A DNA stretch of 64,000 nt from Choristoneura fumiferana. Taxonomy: Eukaryota; Arthropoda; Insecta; Lepidoptera; Tortricidae. Shown here in pieces: positions 1-10,163 of this stretch. Within the stretch, counting starts at the first letter, position 1, and every line of letters begins with the position of its first letter. The stretch is from the NCBI RefSeq assembly GCF_025370935.1, contig NC_133496.1, positions 5,350,628 to 5,414,627 of the forward strand. Direction: 5' to 3'. The notes beneath the pieces are model-generated. The model did no database searches, was not told the DNA's origin, and saw only the letters and a list, made by a program, of their open reading frames with translations. The position numbers and the translations under genes were made by a program.

Positions 1-1224
1 ACCCTAGGTACCGTTCTGAAAAAGTTATAATGTAAAAGTAGGCTACATACCTACATTTCCCGTCATAATATGGCTGAAGATTAATGTGTGAAAACGACAT
101 TTCTACCGCGTCTTTAATCGATACCCTGTACATACAAATACAGTATGAATCTAACTCTTAACTTATAAATTAATTGTTCCTACTTACATAATATAGTAAA
201 TATATGTATCCTGTGATACATACGAGAAAACAAGGAGCTTAATAACTGAACTGGTGAAATTTGCTCTTGACTATTTGACATAGACAGCAAACATCAAACA
301 ATTTTAATGTTCGTAGGTATGTTTAAAAACTTCTGTTAAGTATTCTGTATGTAGGTATCGAATAGACCGGTGGAATGATTGAATGGCGCTCATTTAATTA
401 ATGGTCGTTATTTTCGAGTAGTTTTAATAGTTTGTTGAGGATTTTTACATTACACTATGTCATTATTTTTCAAATATTTAGGATCGAGTTGATGTAATTT
501 GAAAAAAAAACCTAAATGTATTAAAAACAAACTTTAATGTTAAGTTTAATTTTGAAATGTGTAAAATATTTTATTTATTTCATGTTTATTTTGTTTTAGC
601 AATGACAACAAAAATAGTATTGCCTGTGATTTATGTACAATTTTTTGCTATAATAATTATTTATTTTAATTTTTACCATGACAGACAAAAATAATATTGC
701 TTTGAAGAATTTGTGGTTTTATTATTATTACATAGCCTTCCTCAAAAAAATAAAACTGCTTGTGCATCCTTGATGGTTCTACTGTAATCCTCAGACGAAT
801 GCTTAGGAACTTTTTGGTTCCATTTCGGCTTATTAGTTTTTCTCACAATTTGACCAACATAATCTCGTGAAGAAACAAGAAAATACACTTACACTCAACG
901 CCATATCTAAGATTACAAAAAAAACTACTCATGTGTTGCCAATAAAATGAAAAAGTTTTGCATCAGTAAGTTTTAACTTTTTCAAATAACAGGCACATAA
1001 GTAATTTATTTATATACAATTGTAAAGTTAAAATTAAATGCAACCGCATAAACAAATAATTTCATCTCAATATTAATTGCACCTACAGATATTTGGTTGA
1101 AACTGTTTTGTAGTATAAAAGTTCATATTACAGTGGTACTACTTTAGGTTTTAACAACATTTGGATACTATTAATCTCATAATTTGCGTACCTATATACT
1201 ATTTATAAATATTTTTGATATGCA
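1..1224. other. AT-rich intergenic DNA, no gene seen
   Basis: No open frame with protein-like composition, RNA gene or clear inverted repeat could be supported. The segment is long runs of A and T with short low-complexity tracts. Confidence 0.6.
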
Positions 1225-1410
1225 CCTAGAAGTATTGACAACAAATCACTGCAGAAGGTGACACCAGATCGTTGGAGATCGTGTATTGATCATGTGATTA
1301 AGATAGAAGACAGAATGATGCAGTTAGATGTTTAAATTGATGATGTGGTCGAACCTTTTATAAATAATACGAATGAGGATGAACTAATTTTTTTGGACAT
1401 TGAAAATTGA
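1225..1410 (+). pseudogene. Decayed mobile-element protein remnant (C-terminal tail)
   Basis: Reading codons from 1255 gives KVTPDRWRSCIDHVIKIED, one in-frame stop after QLDV, then IDDVVEPFINNTNEDELIF and a stop at 1408-1410. The frame stays open upstream to about 1225. The pattern TP-x-x-W-x-x-C-x-x-HV followed by an acidic tail resembles, from memory, the C-terminal end of DDE-type transposon proteins in insects, but no catalytic part is present. An AATAAA-like signal follows at about 1410. It is inactive. Alternative: chance open frame in AT-rich DNA. The family assignment is uncertain. Confidence 0.35.
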
Positions 1411-1966
1411 ATAAATATTCATATCACCATTATTGTTGTTTTTGTTACTAATAAATATGTAGTTCGTAACTCCTTAGTCGCAGTTTAAAAAAATAGTTTT
1501 TTTTTATTTGAGTATGTTTGTCGGTCACTCGTAAAATTGGCTCAATACATTTTGGCACATGGATAGTTCAAAACCCACATTGTACACAATACGGTATGCT
1601 AATTTTTACACTTAAATAACAAGAAAATATTATTGACTATTTTTTATTGATGTGCATGGGTTGGTTACACCTGGAACGTTACAATGACAATGACACGACA
1701 CTTGCCACAGTAACGTTCGGCCATCTTTGGTATTGTTTTTGGAATCTTATATACGGCGTTGAGTATAGTTAAAAAAATACGTATCCCAGAAGTTTTAATC
1801 GTAGGTGGAACAGTTTTAGCTTTGTTTTTAAACTGTCAGGCAAGCAAATTGACAACTATTTGCCGATGCCGATTTGTTACAAAATCTGCAAATCGTTTGT
1901 AATATGAAATACGCAGAAATCGCAAAGTATTTAGCGTTTACGAAAACGTAAAAGTAAATACTCAAC

Positions 1967-3457
1967 ATGGAGTGCAATAAATCCGTAGAAATACGGGTAC
2001 ATGAAACCCTAAGCAGCGAGTATGTTACGTGCGAATTTGATACCACCAAACCAAAAGAAAATGAAAAAAATATATGTAATAAAACGTGTAGAGTGTGTCT
2101 ACTAGACTCAGGAGATATCCCAATTTTTGGTAATGGCATATCACCAGACATTTCTGCAGATGTCACCGAGTTTGGAGGCATAGAAATTAACATAAACGAT
2201 ATTTTCCCAAAATATATTTGTGATTCTTGCTCAAAGTTGTTAGAAGCTGCCGTTATGTTCAGAAAGACCGCTAAACAGTCTGATGAAAGCTTAAGAGGTA
2301 GAGATATATGTTATGAGAATGCTGACAATGCTTATGAACCTCTAGAATGTCTGAAAATAGAAACAAATATTGATTCTGATTATGAAGATAATGGAATCTT
2401 TGAAACCGAAAGCACGGTTAATATTAAGGACGAATTTACTGCAGAGTCATCAGTTGTAAATTATCATGTAAATGAGAATGACAATGAAGATACTTTGTTA
2501 AAAGAAACAATTAATATATCTGCTGATGATATTACAGCCCAACATCTGCAAAATGTTGATGAGAACTCGGACATAATATTCAGGACTCCTAACAAATATG
2601 ATTGTAAAACATGTGACCTAAATTTTCCATCTTCAAAACAATACTCTAATCACAAAAAATCTACACAGCATAAAAAAGCCACATTTTCTGACAAAGTTGA
2701 ATGCAAAGTTTGTTCCAAAGAAATAAGCAGTGCTTATTACAACCGTCACTTAGAAATGCATTCAAGTGAGTGCAAAGACGATAAACTCCAATGCCCAATT
2801 TGCAATAAGTCTTACAGCAAAACATACTTCAACTATCATATCACTCACACACACAACAAGGAACATAAAAAGACACAAGCTGATCGGATTGAATGCTCTA
2901 TATGCAACAAGTCATATGAAAAGCAGTATTATAAATTCCATTTAGCTATTCATGATAATACATCATCCAAGTATGTGTGCGACACATGTGGAAAGTCTTT
3001 CATACAACAGAGTGCTTTCAAACGGCATCGTTTAGTTCACAGTACCGAATTAGCATATAAATGTTCCCTTTGTCCTTACCGTGGCAGACATCCGGGGTTA
3101 GTGAAGACTCACATGCAAACACACACAAGGGATTATCAGCATCGTTGCATGGAGTGTCCGGCACGATTCTTAACCAAAAGCAATTTGAATAAACATTTAC
3201 AAAGACACAAGGGCCCTGTTGATTTCAAGTGCGAGACATGCAAGAGAGGATTCTACTCAAAACTGGAGTTAGATAGGCACTTCGAGGCAGATCACCTTGG
3301 AGTTAAAAATCATGTTTGTAATGTATGTGGCAAAGCTTTTGGTTATAGAAATGCTATGATGAGTCACCAGTTGAAGGTTCATAAGAGGGAGAAACTAACG
3401 AATGGGAAAGGAAGACTGCCCTTGTATCTGGAAGCAGAAAGAAAGAATGAAAATTAA
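1967..3457 (+). CDS. ZAD-C2H2 zinc-finger protein 1 (9 fingers)
   Basis: Predicted nuclear DNA-binding protein of 496 residues in one uninterrupted exon. An N-terminal ZAD (zinc-finger-associated domain, an insect dimerisation module) is shown by CRVC at 41-44 and CDSC at 85-88. An acidic, disordered linker (about 110-205) follows. Then come nine C2H2 fingers: one with a longer C-terminal spacing (YDCKTC...H), three similar weak fingers (CKVC, CPIC, CSIC), then CDTCGKSF, CSLCPYRGR, CMECPARF, CETCKRGF and CNVCGKAF. The tail after the last finger (KREKL...RLPLYLEAE) is shared with the three neighbouring genes. The ATG at 1967 is the first in frame and lies well upstream of the ZAD. It has more fingers than its neighbours, consistent with internal duplication of the weak finger (fingers 2-4). 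Unlike the other three it lacks the N-terminal M-V/A-S/T-S/T-Y motif. Targets are unknown. Confidence 0.95.
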   Translation: MECNKSVEIRVHETLSSEYVTCEFDTTKPKENEKNICNKTCRVCLLDSGDIPIFGNGISPDISADVTEFGGIEININDIFPKYICDSCSKLLEAAVMFRKTAKQSDESLRGRDICYENADNAYEPLECLKIETNIDSDYEDNGIFETESTVNIKDEFTAESSVVNYHVNENDNEDTLLKETINISADDITAQHLQNVDENSDIIFRTPNKYDCKTCDLNFPSSKQYSNHKKSTQHKKATFSDKVECKVCSKEISSAYYNRHLEMHSSECKDDKLQCPICNKSYSKTYFNYHITHTHNKEHKKTQADRIECSICNKSYEKQYYKFHLAIHDNTSSKYVCDTCGKSFIQQSAFKRHRLVHSTELAYKCSLCPYRGRHPGLVKTHMQTHTRDYQHRCMECPARFLTKSNLNKHLQRHKGPVDFKCETCKRGFYSKLELDRHFEADHLGVKNHVCNVCGKAFGYRNAMMSHQLKVHKREKLTNGKGRLPLYLEAERKNEN

Positions 3458-3600
3458 ATATTGCAACTAATACAGGGTTGTTCTACAATTATGACTGAAT
3501 ATGTGTCACTCTGTGTAGGTGTTAAGAATAACTTGTTTGAAGATTTTCCTTGACTGTAATGAGCAGTCACAATAAGGTTGTAAATTCAATTGAATCGTTA

Positions 3601-3606
3601 AATAAA
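3601..3606 (+). terminator. Polyadenylation signal of zinc-finger gene 1
   Basis: AATAAA lies 144 bases after the stop codon of the plus-strand zinc-finger gene and is the first such hexamer downstream. Positional inference. Confidence 0.6.
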
Positions 3607-4386
3607 ATACAGATTTATTCCTTAAAATTTGTTTTAATGGGATAATTTAAATATGTTTACATTTTTTACTAATTTAAAACTATACCATTCTTATTAGAAC
3701 ATGCCTGTGTTATTCCTTTACCATGATAAAAATATTATTCATAATTATTATTCCCGTTTACTTTTTCTAGCCTCTGGTATATTTGTAAACGGTTTACCAT
3801 AACGGTGTCAATATTTTGTGCAACACATTTTCCTGGTTGCTACTAGGTAAAGATGAGTAATAAACTAATCAATGCTTAGAAATGGTTATTTTCTTGTAAT
3901 ATTAAGACTATTTACAAAAGAGATCAAGGAACCAGTCTATCAGACTGTTCAGAACTACATCAGACAATAGCATTTTATAATATTTACATTTAAATAATTC
4001 ACAATCCATTGCAAAATAAATTACATATATGGGAGAGGCCTCTATCCAGGCACTGCTGCTACTTATGCCTGAGGACTGACATATGAAGGATGAGAGTTGG
4101 AAGATATAATATAATATTTATTTGTCTCCAGTTTAGAAACTTTGATACTTACTGTGGGTGGTGTTGTGACTCATAATGATGATGTTTTACATCATAGCAG
4201 TTTATCTATATCAATGGTTGAAAGGCAAATTGATCTAGGTGCCATTTCAGTGAAAACTTTGAATAAGCTCAAACCACAGAAAATTCATTGAACATAATAT
4301 CTCACTCTCAAAAATTTTTACTTATGGGCTAAAAATTAGCCTTTCAACCCTTGAACTATGGCTAGGTGGCACTAGTGATGCTACAT
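3607..4386. other. Intergenic DNA between convergent zinc-finger genes
   Basis: The 3' ends of zinc-finger genes 1 and 2 face each other here. On the minus strand AATAAA (plus TTTATT at 4117-4122) is a plausible polyadenylation signal for gene 2. Nothing else is recognised. Confidence 0.5.
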
Positions 4387-5487
4387 CTACATGTAACCTT
4401 GTTGTTTCTTGATCTCTGCTTCCAAGTAAGATGGGGTCCGCCCATTTACTTTCTTCTCTCTTTTATGAACATCAAGCTGATGTCGCATCATAGCTTTTCT
4501 GTAACCAAATGCTTTACCACACAGGTTGCAAATATGGTTCTTAATCCCCAAGTGGTCAGCTTCAAAATGTCTCTCTAAAATTAACTTGGAATGAAAAGCT
4601 CTTTTGCAAGTATCACATTTGAACATAGGCTCTTTGTGCCTGAATGTATGTTTGTTTAAATTGCTTTTGGTCAGGAACCTCGCTGGGCACTCTGAACACA
4701 TGTATCTGTAGTCACCTGTGTGAGTACGCATATGCGTGTTTAGGAGGCCCGAGTTCCGTCCTCTGTATGGGCACATTGTACACTTATAGGGAAACTCTGA
4801 ACTGTGTGTGAAGTAATGATTCCTATATGCACAACGTTGGCGAAATGATTTACCACAGACATCACACATGTATTTAATAATCGTCGCGTCATGTATCGCG
4901 AAATGTTCCTTGTAATAAGCCTTAGTAATAATTTTACAGCAAATACGACACTGAACTCGCGTTTTCTTCTTTCGTAATCCTTTACCTTCTTCAGGGTTAT
5001 CAACAGTTGAAAAAAAGTTTTCAAGAATACTTTTTTTCGGCTTCTCTTCTTTTGTTTGTTTGTGGTAGTCCCAGTCTTGGGTGTCGGGTTCTGTTTGGAT
5101 TTCCTGCTTGACGTGCCGTTTCCGTAGCACCAGATGCGACTGTTTTGCTGTCTTTCTGAATAAAATAGCAGCATCTAGTAAGGTATGGCATGCGTCGCAT
5201 AAATATTTGGGGTAATCATCCTCTTCTTTTATATCGATGTCTCCAAACACACGTATTGCCACTGACATGTCAGAATGAGATTCATCACCGAAAATTGGTT
5301 TTGTCCCTTCTTCCTTTAAGCATACGCGGCAACTTTTGATATTAATAGTGATGCACTTTGTCTGTGGGGCTGCGTTAGCAGTGATCGGAGCACTAGAGGA
5401 CGAGCGTTCTCCAAGCCTTTCGTTTCGCTTAATTCTTTCATAAGTTGCTTTTTGAAACAGTTTTACAAGGTAGTAAGTTGAAACCAT
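4387..5487 (-). CDS. ZAD-C2H2 zinc-finger protein 2 (6 fingers)
   Basis: Predicted DNA-binding protein of 366 residues, single exon. I start it at the ATG at 5485-5487 (MVSTYYLVKLF); the frame is open two codons further, but the upstream codon is TTG. The ZAD zinc ligands are CRVC at 53-56 and CDAC at 97-100. After a basic/acidic linker come six C2H2 fingers: CRICCKII, CDVCGKSF, CTMCPYRGR, CSECPARF, CDTCKRAF and CNLCGKAF. The tail KREKK...RTPSYLEAE is shared with its neighbours. The finger order is the same as fingers 4-9 of gene 1, so both descend from a common ancestor by local duplication. It is tail-to-tail with gene 1. Expected role: sequence-specific transcriptional regulator that dimerises through ZAD; DNA target unknown. 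Confidence 0.95.
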   Translation of the reverse strand: MVSTYYLVKLFQKATYERIKRNERLGERSSSSAPITANAAPQTKCITINIKSCRVCLKEEGTKPIFGDESHSDMSVAIRVFGDIDIKEEDDYPKYLCDACHTLLDAAILFRKTAKQSHLVLRKRHVKQEIQTEPDTQDWDYHKQTKEEKPKKSILENFFSTVDNPEEGKGLRKKKTRVQCRICCKIITKAYYKEHFAIHDATIIKYMCDVCGKSFRQRCAYRNHYFTHSSEFPYKCTMCPYRGRNSGLLNTHMRTHTGDYRYMCSECPARFLTKSNLNKHTFRHKEPMFKCDTCKRAFHSKLILERHFEADHLGIKNHICNLCGKAFGYRKAMMRHQLDVHKREKKVNGRTPSYLEAEIKKQQGYM

Positions 5488-6596
5488 GTTCAAAGGCAGA
5501 TGTAAACAAATCAGATAGCTGTAATAGATAGCAATTGCATTAATTTACAACTACACTACTACAAGAGTACAAGATTCCAACTAGTTAACTTAGTCTTATA
5601 TTTACATCGATTTTTCGTATTATTATTATAATTTCCCTCAATGGCGGCCTTAGCTTGGTTGGGCAAATGACAGTACACACCAATACCATAGAGTAAGAAA
5701 AATATAGACCAGTCACAGTCAGTGTCAAATTCAGTGTTGGCAGATGAAATCTGAAAGAAGCAGTAGAAATTTGAAGAAAAAAACAGTAGATCTATTCAGG
5801 AAAAAATCAGGAGAAATCAGTAAAAGTCTTTAATTTTTTTAGTCGTAAACATCGTTGTCAGTAATTTCATGTAATAGTCTTACCAAAATAAAATGCTTTC
5901 AACCTACCACTGTCGTTTTTAGAATATATCCTATACTTAATTCACCATAGAATGAATTTGCCAACACTGCAAAATTGAAAAAAAAAATCGAAGATGTTGG
6001 CAGCATTGACTCTTGACCGCCAATTTCGCAGCTCGCCGGAAGCCCGCGTTGCTCTATCTAAGCGTGACAAATAAAATAACAGCACATCAGCAGCAAGTAA
6101 GTAAATGGAGACGACGTCGTTGCGACGTCGCCACGGAGTAGGCAAAACCACTAACAGACATGTTTTTGAATAGACGAAATTTGTTTTTGTATATAGTAGC
6201 TTGGATTTATTAATAAAATTAAAAAAGCAGTAGATAAAGAACTAATAAAATCTTTATTCAATAAGATCTAAATTTATCAGTAGATAAAGAAATAATAAAA
6301 TCTTTATTCAATAAGACAAAATTTCATAATAGAGGAAATAAACAATTACAATCTGGCATCACTGGCAGCGAGTAAGTATGAATAATAGTTTTAATTTCAC
6401 GGACCAGAAAAAATTGGGACAAAGAAATAGGTCTAAATGAAATAAGCAAAAATAAGGATTGCATTTAATGTTTTTTTTTTGTTTTTATTAGCAATACTAC
6501 TAAGCCTATGCCAACACACAAGGAAAAAAGACAATACAGATTTATAAATGGAGGCAAACTCTTTCTGACACATAAGATTACACTTCTTGAATAACT
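5488..6596. other. Intergenic DNA between zinc-finger genes 2 and 3
   Basis: This contains the promoter side of gene 2 and the 3' side of gene 3 (minus-strand AATAAA at plus 6484-6489). It also holds a tandem duplication at 6228-6329 (listed separately). No coding sequence is supported; the short minus-strand frame near 5942-6151 has no protein-like character. Confidence 0.5.
6228..6329. repeat. 51-bp tandem duplication
   Basis: Two adjacent copies begin with CAGTAGATAAAGAA and continue through TCTTTATTCAATAAGA, at 6228-6278 and 6279-6329, with a few differences between copies. Confidence 0.8.
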
Positions 6597-7706
6597 TTAC
6601 ATGTGGTCATTATTTCCTTGTTGTTTATTTTCGGCTAGATATGAAGGCATTCTCCCAAACATAGATTTCTCTCTTTTGTGAACATGCCTCTGGTGTTTCA
6701 TCATAGCATTTCTGTACCCAAAAGCTTTCCCGCAAATATTACATACATGGTTCCTGATCCCCAAATGATCAGCTTCAAAGTGCCTCTGCAGAAACAGTTT
6801 TGAATGAAAAGCTCTCTTGCATGAGTCACATTTAAATTGCGGCTCTTTATGTTTAAGCATGTGTGTGTTCAGATTACTTTTAAACAGGAATCTTGCGGGG
6901 CATTCAGTGCACATATATCTGTAATCTCCAGAGTGTGTACGCATATGAGTCTTCAGTAGCTCTTTATACCTTCCTCTGTAAGGACATAACGGACACTTGT
7001 GGGGGAAGTCATTCCTGTGCCGTAAGCTATGGTTATGATAGGCACAGCGTAATCTGAAAGACTTTCCACAAATCTCGCAGACCCATTGGTGGGGGTTGGG
7101 GTCATGCATTGTTAAATGTTCTCTGTAATATGACCTGTTGACTATTTTTCCACATATCCGACATGTGACTTTTGGTGAGAGTTTCACCTTTTCTTGATCA
7201 TGTTTTTCTGTTTTTACTTCAATGTTTACTGGTACAGTTTCTTTCATTAGCCAGCTATCATCAGCATCAGTCCTGTCATCATCTACTGTCTCATCATCAT
7301 TGCTGCTGTCATCAAAATCCTGACTTTGGGCTGGGTCCTCCAATTTAGTCTCAGCCTTAAAGTACTTGTGTTGTTTCAATGCTGCATCGGTTTGTTTAGC
7401 TTTTTTCTTGAATAATATAGCAGTTTTCACAAAAGTGTAACATTTTGAACATAAGCTCTTTGGATAATCATCATTTTCATCAATTACAATGTCACCGACA
7501 ATTTTCAGAGCTTCCAAAATATCTGGATGTTCGCTGTCGAATATTGAGATACTACACGGGTTTAAGCAAACTCTGCATCTTGAGCTCATAACGTTATCTG
7601 CTGTTTTCAAACAGATGAAGTTTTTAAGTAAGTCTTGGTAGTAATCTTCAATATCGAATTTATGGGTCTTCTTGGACAGTCTCGAAATATAATAAGAGGT
7701 AACCAT
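6597..7706 (-). CDS. ZAD-C2H2 zinc-finger protein 3 (6 fingers)
   Basis: Predicted DNA-binding protein of 369 residues, single exon, starting at the ATG at 7704-7706 (MVTSYYISRLSKK). The ZAD ligands are CRVC at 44-47 and CSKC at 86-89. A very acidic linker (DDSSNDDETVDDD region, about 128-150) leads to six C2H2 fingers: CRICGKIV, CEICGKSF, CPLCPYRGR, CTECPARF, CDSCKRAF and CNICGKAF. The tail KREKS...RMPSYLAEN is related to those of the neighbouring genes. It has the same orientation as gene 2 and is its closest relative by finger order and number, so the pair probably arose by tandem duplication. Expected to be a nuclear transcription regulator; DNA target unknown. Confidence 0.95.
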   Translation of the reverse strand: MVTSYYISRLSKKTHKFDIEDYYQDLLKNFICLKTADNVMSSRCRVCLNPCSISIFDSEHPDILEALKIVGDIVIDENDDYPKSLCSKCYTFVKTAILFKKKAKQTDAALKQHKYFKAETKLEDPAQSQDFDDSSNDDETVDDDRTDADDSWLMKETVPVNIEVKTEKHDQEKVKLSPKVTCRICGKIVNRSYYREHLTMHDPNPHQWVCEICGKSFRLRCAYHNHSLRHRNDFPHKCPLCPYRGRYKELLKTHMRTHSGDYRYMCTECPARFLFKSNLNTHMLKHKEPQFKCDSCKRAFHSKLFLQRHFEADHLGIRNHVCNICGKAFGYRNAMMKHQRHVHKREKSMFGRMPSYLAENKQQGNNDHM

Positions 7707-7849
7707 TTTTGATAAAACAACGTAACAATTGTTCTGCTCTGTGCCTGAGCGAGCTGCCGTTCTTGAAATTTTATTTTAACAATGTTTTAAATATCGATTT
7801 TTAGTACTAACAATGACTAACAAAAACAAAATCAAACAATAATTTTGAC

Positions 7850-8025
7850 GGGTGACACTATTTCCCGGCCTGGATAATACCGAAACACCGACATGGAAAA
7901 TACCCGCCCTGTTTTTCGTGTACACGCCCATAGAAGCTCATGTCAGTTTCTATGGACATTGACACAAAAAACAAGGCTGGTAATTTCCAAGTCAGTATTA
8001 TCCAGGTCGGGAAAGTGTGTCACCC
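7850..8025. mobile_element. Small inverted-repeat transposon (MITE) with 8-bp target duplication
   Basis: Terminal inverted repeats begin GGGTGACACTATTTCCCGGC and end with the matching GTGTGTCACCC. The element is flanked on both sides by ATTTTGAC (7842-7849 and 8026-8033), a perfect 8-bp target-site duplication, as expected for hAT-type elements. It is 176 bp with no coding capacity. It lies upstream of zinc-finger gene 3. Confidence 0.85.
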
Positions 8026-8246
8026 ATTTTGACAGCTAACTGCAATGCTGCCATAGTTGAAATATGAAATCCTATCCTCTAAGGCCCTGTCCGCACTGCG
8101 AATTTTCAGCGCGCGGTTTTTTTCTCGCAATAAAAATAATCGCTAAAGCGAATCTGGCACACATGAAAGTTTCGGCTCAACATGCTCGAGTTTCCAGCTT
8201 GGGTTGACTACGAAACTCGATTGCTCGAAGTTCTTGTACGTGCGAG

Positions 8247-8325
8247 TGTACCATCTATGTGGTCTACCACTAAAATTGATAATCGTTTGCAATACGCCAG
8301 AGTGTCTGAACTTGAAAGGAAGGGC
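8247..8325. mobile_element. Truncated copy of a TGTACCATC-type MITE
   Basis: From TGTACCATC onward this matches the left half of the complete element at 45172-45343 (shared TGTGGTCTACCAC and TTGATAATCGTTTGCA). The right end is missing. Confidence 0.6.
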
Positions 8326-8467
8326 AACACACACAGAAAGCGTTCGGGTTTCGTGCGTAACCGTTCCTGCGTCGAACTGCGGCACATGTTGCCAGTTATG
8401 ACTTAAAAAAACTTTTGCAAATCAGCGACCGCTTTTGACGAATACTCTGGCGACTTTTGTAAAATCT

Positions 8468-8741
8468 TCGAAGTCGACTCGTTCCCCTCTGGCCGCTCTC
8501 GTACTAAATCGTATAAGTGTCAGAGGGAACGCACGACACGAACTTCGAGTTTCGTAGTAGCCCTGCAAAGTCATTCGGCCCTAAAACAATTCGTCATGTT
8601 ATTGACGAGTTATAATTTTTTAAATTTACTTCCAGGGGCTACTACGAAACTCGAAGTTCGTGTCGTGCGGCCCCTGACACTTTTTTAATGCGAGAGCGAG
8701 AGGGACGGTACGATACGAACTTCGAGTTTCGTAGTAGCCCT
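8468..8741. mobile_element. Two neighbouring copies of a GGGCTACTACGAAACTCG MITE
   Basis: The second copy, 8635-8741, is complete: GGGGCTACTACGAAACTCGA at the left and its inverse TTCGAGTTTCGTAGTAGCCC at the right. The first copy, 8468-8564, has an intact right end and a worn left end. Both are followed by TGCA. A related copy is at 48213-48340. Confidence 0.8.
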
Positions 8742-9047
8742 GCAGGTTCTGCAATGAAATAAAATTCTAAATACAAGATATTTCCGGCCTTTCTTCCCAT
8801 GTGGCAATACTAAAGTCCCAGATTTGTTCCAGATACATTTTAAACTACTCCTTTGAGTAAAAAGCAAGCTTGAACTCGTAGTAAAATACCTCGTGCTGCG
8901 TCAGCTGCCTACTATTTTAGTTTAATACTGATCCTCGCCGTTTTATCAGTTTTATATTTTAAACTGATTGTGATTGATTTGCTTGCCTTGCCTGTTGAAT
9001 TTGTTTATTATAATTATAGAATTTAAAATTACTTTCAAATTTCAAAA

Positions 9048-10163
9048 ATGGCTTCGACTTATTTCATATTAAAAAAGTTTAAAAAGAAACGCAACGCGTG
9101 TAAACGACGATTGGCAGAAGACTCAGAAAAGGACAATAATTTTGAAAAAGATACCGATGTCGCTTCTGCTACATTGAGGTGTAGAGTTTGTTTAAATGAT
9201 GCTAGAATTCCAATTCCAATTTTCGGTGACGAACAGCATAAAGATATTTCTGAAGAAACAAGTTTATTTGGTGGCATCGAAATAAGGAAAGACGACGCGT
9301 TTCCTAAACATTTGTGCGATGCATGCTATGTCTGGCTTGAAGGCGCTATTCTATTTCGAAAGTCCGCCAAAGAAACAGAAAACTCGCTTGTTCAAAATAT
9401 GGAAGTAAATTTCGACCCACCTTCTGATAATGAAGGCAATGACGATTCATACAACTGTGAAGAAACAGTTCCAAACAATGAAAATGACATACATGTTGTA
9501 CCACCAAAACTTTATAGCTGTAAGTTGTGTAAAAAGAATTTCAAGTCAAATGAAGAATACATGCGACACAGGAGTTCAAGAGACCACAAGAATGTAAGAA
9601 TACAGTGTACCATCTGCAATCGGTTACTCACTGCACAGTTGTATAAAAGGCATCTAATTAGGCATCAGACAGCTTCACATTTGATCTGTGAAGTTTGTGG
9701 CAAGTTATATAGGAAAGACAATTTAGTCCGTCATTTGCAGTTGCACAGCTTTGATTTGCCATTCCAGTGTCAATCATGTCCGTACAGGGGCAGATTTATG
9801 GAATCTCTTAGGATCCACATGAGAACACATACTGGGGATAAGCCGTTCTCTTGTGACAAGTGCCAACTGCGCTTTTTGACACGGAGCAATCTTAACAGGC
9901 ATTTACTGACTCATAAGAAAGAGCGGCCTTTCAAATGTCATGAATGTGGGCGAGGGTTTTATACCAAATGTGATATGGATGTACATTTCAAGTCTGATCA
10001 TGTGGGTATCAAAGATTTTGGGTGCAGGATGTGTGGTAGCAAGTATGGGACTAGGAAAGCTCTGATGAGGCATGAGTTGAGGGTCCACAAGCGAGATAAA
10101 ATGGCCAAGGGTAGAGTGCCATTGTATTTACAGAGTGAATATAGGAGGCAATGTGACAATTGA
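9048..10163 (+). CDS. ZAD-C2H2 zinc-finger protein 4 (7 fingers)
   Basis: Predicted DNA-binding protein of 371 residues, single exon, starting at the ATG at 9048 (MASTYFILKKFKKK). The ZAD ligands are CRVC at 45-48 and CDAC at 90-93. Seven fingers follow a short acidic linker: a long-spacing first finger (CKLCKKNF...H) like that of gene 1, then CTICNRLL, CEVCGKLY, CQSCPYRGR, CDKCQLRF, CHECGRGF and CRMCGSKY. The tail KRDKM...RVPLYLQSE matches the family. It has the family's only canonical TGDKPF-type linker between two fingers, so it may be closest to the ancestral DNA-binding form. It is head-to-head with gene 3 across about 1.3 kb of transposon-rich DNA. DNA target unknown. Confidence 0.95.
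   Translation: MASTYFILKKFKKKRNACKRRLAEDSEKDNNFEKDTDVASATLRCRVCLNDARIPIPIFGDEQHKDISEETSLFGGIEIRKDDAFPKHLCDACYVWLEGAILFRKSAKETENSLVQNMEVNFDPPSDNEGNDDSYNCEETVPNNENDIHVVPPKLYSCKLCKKNFKSNEEYMRHRSSRDHKNVRIQCTICNRLLTAQLYKRHLIRHQTASHLICEVCGKLYRKDNLVRHLQLHSFDLPFQCQSCPYRGRFMESLRIHMRTHTGDKPFSCDKCQLRFLTRSNLNRHLLTHKKERPFKCHECGRGFYTKCDMDVHFKSDHVGIKDFGCRMCGSKYGTRKALMRHELRVHKRDKMAKGRVPLYLQSEYRRQCDN

Noticed and set aside
5942..6151. Minus-strand 69-codon frame between zinc-finger genes
   Set aside because: No recognisable motif, no splice context, composition not protein-like.
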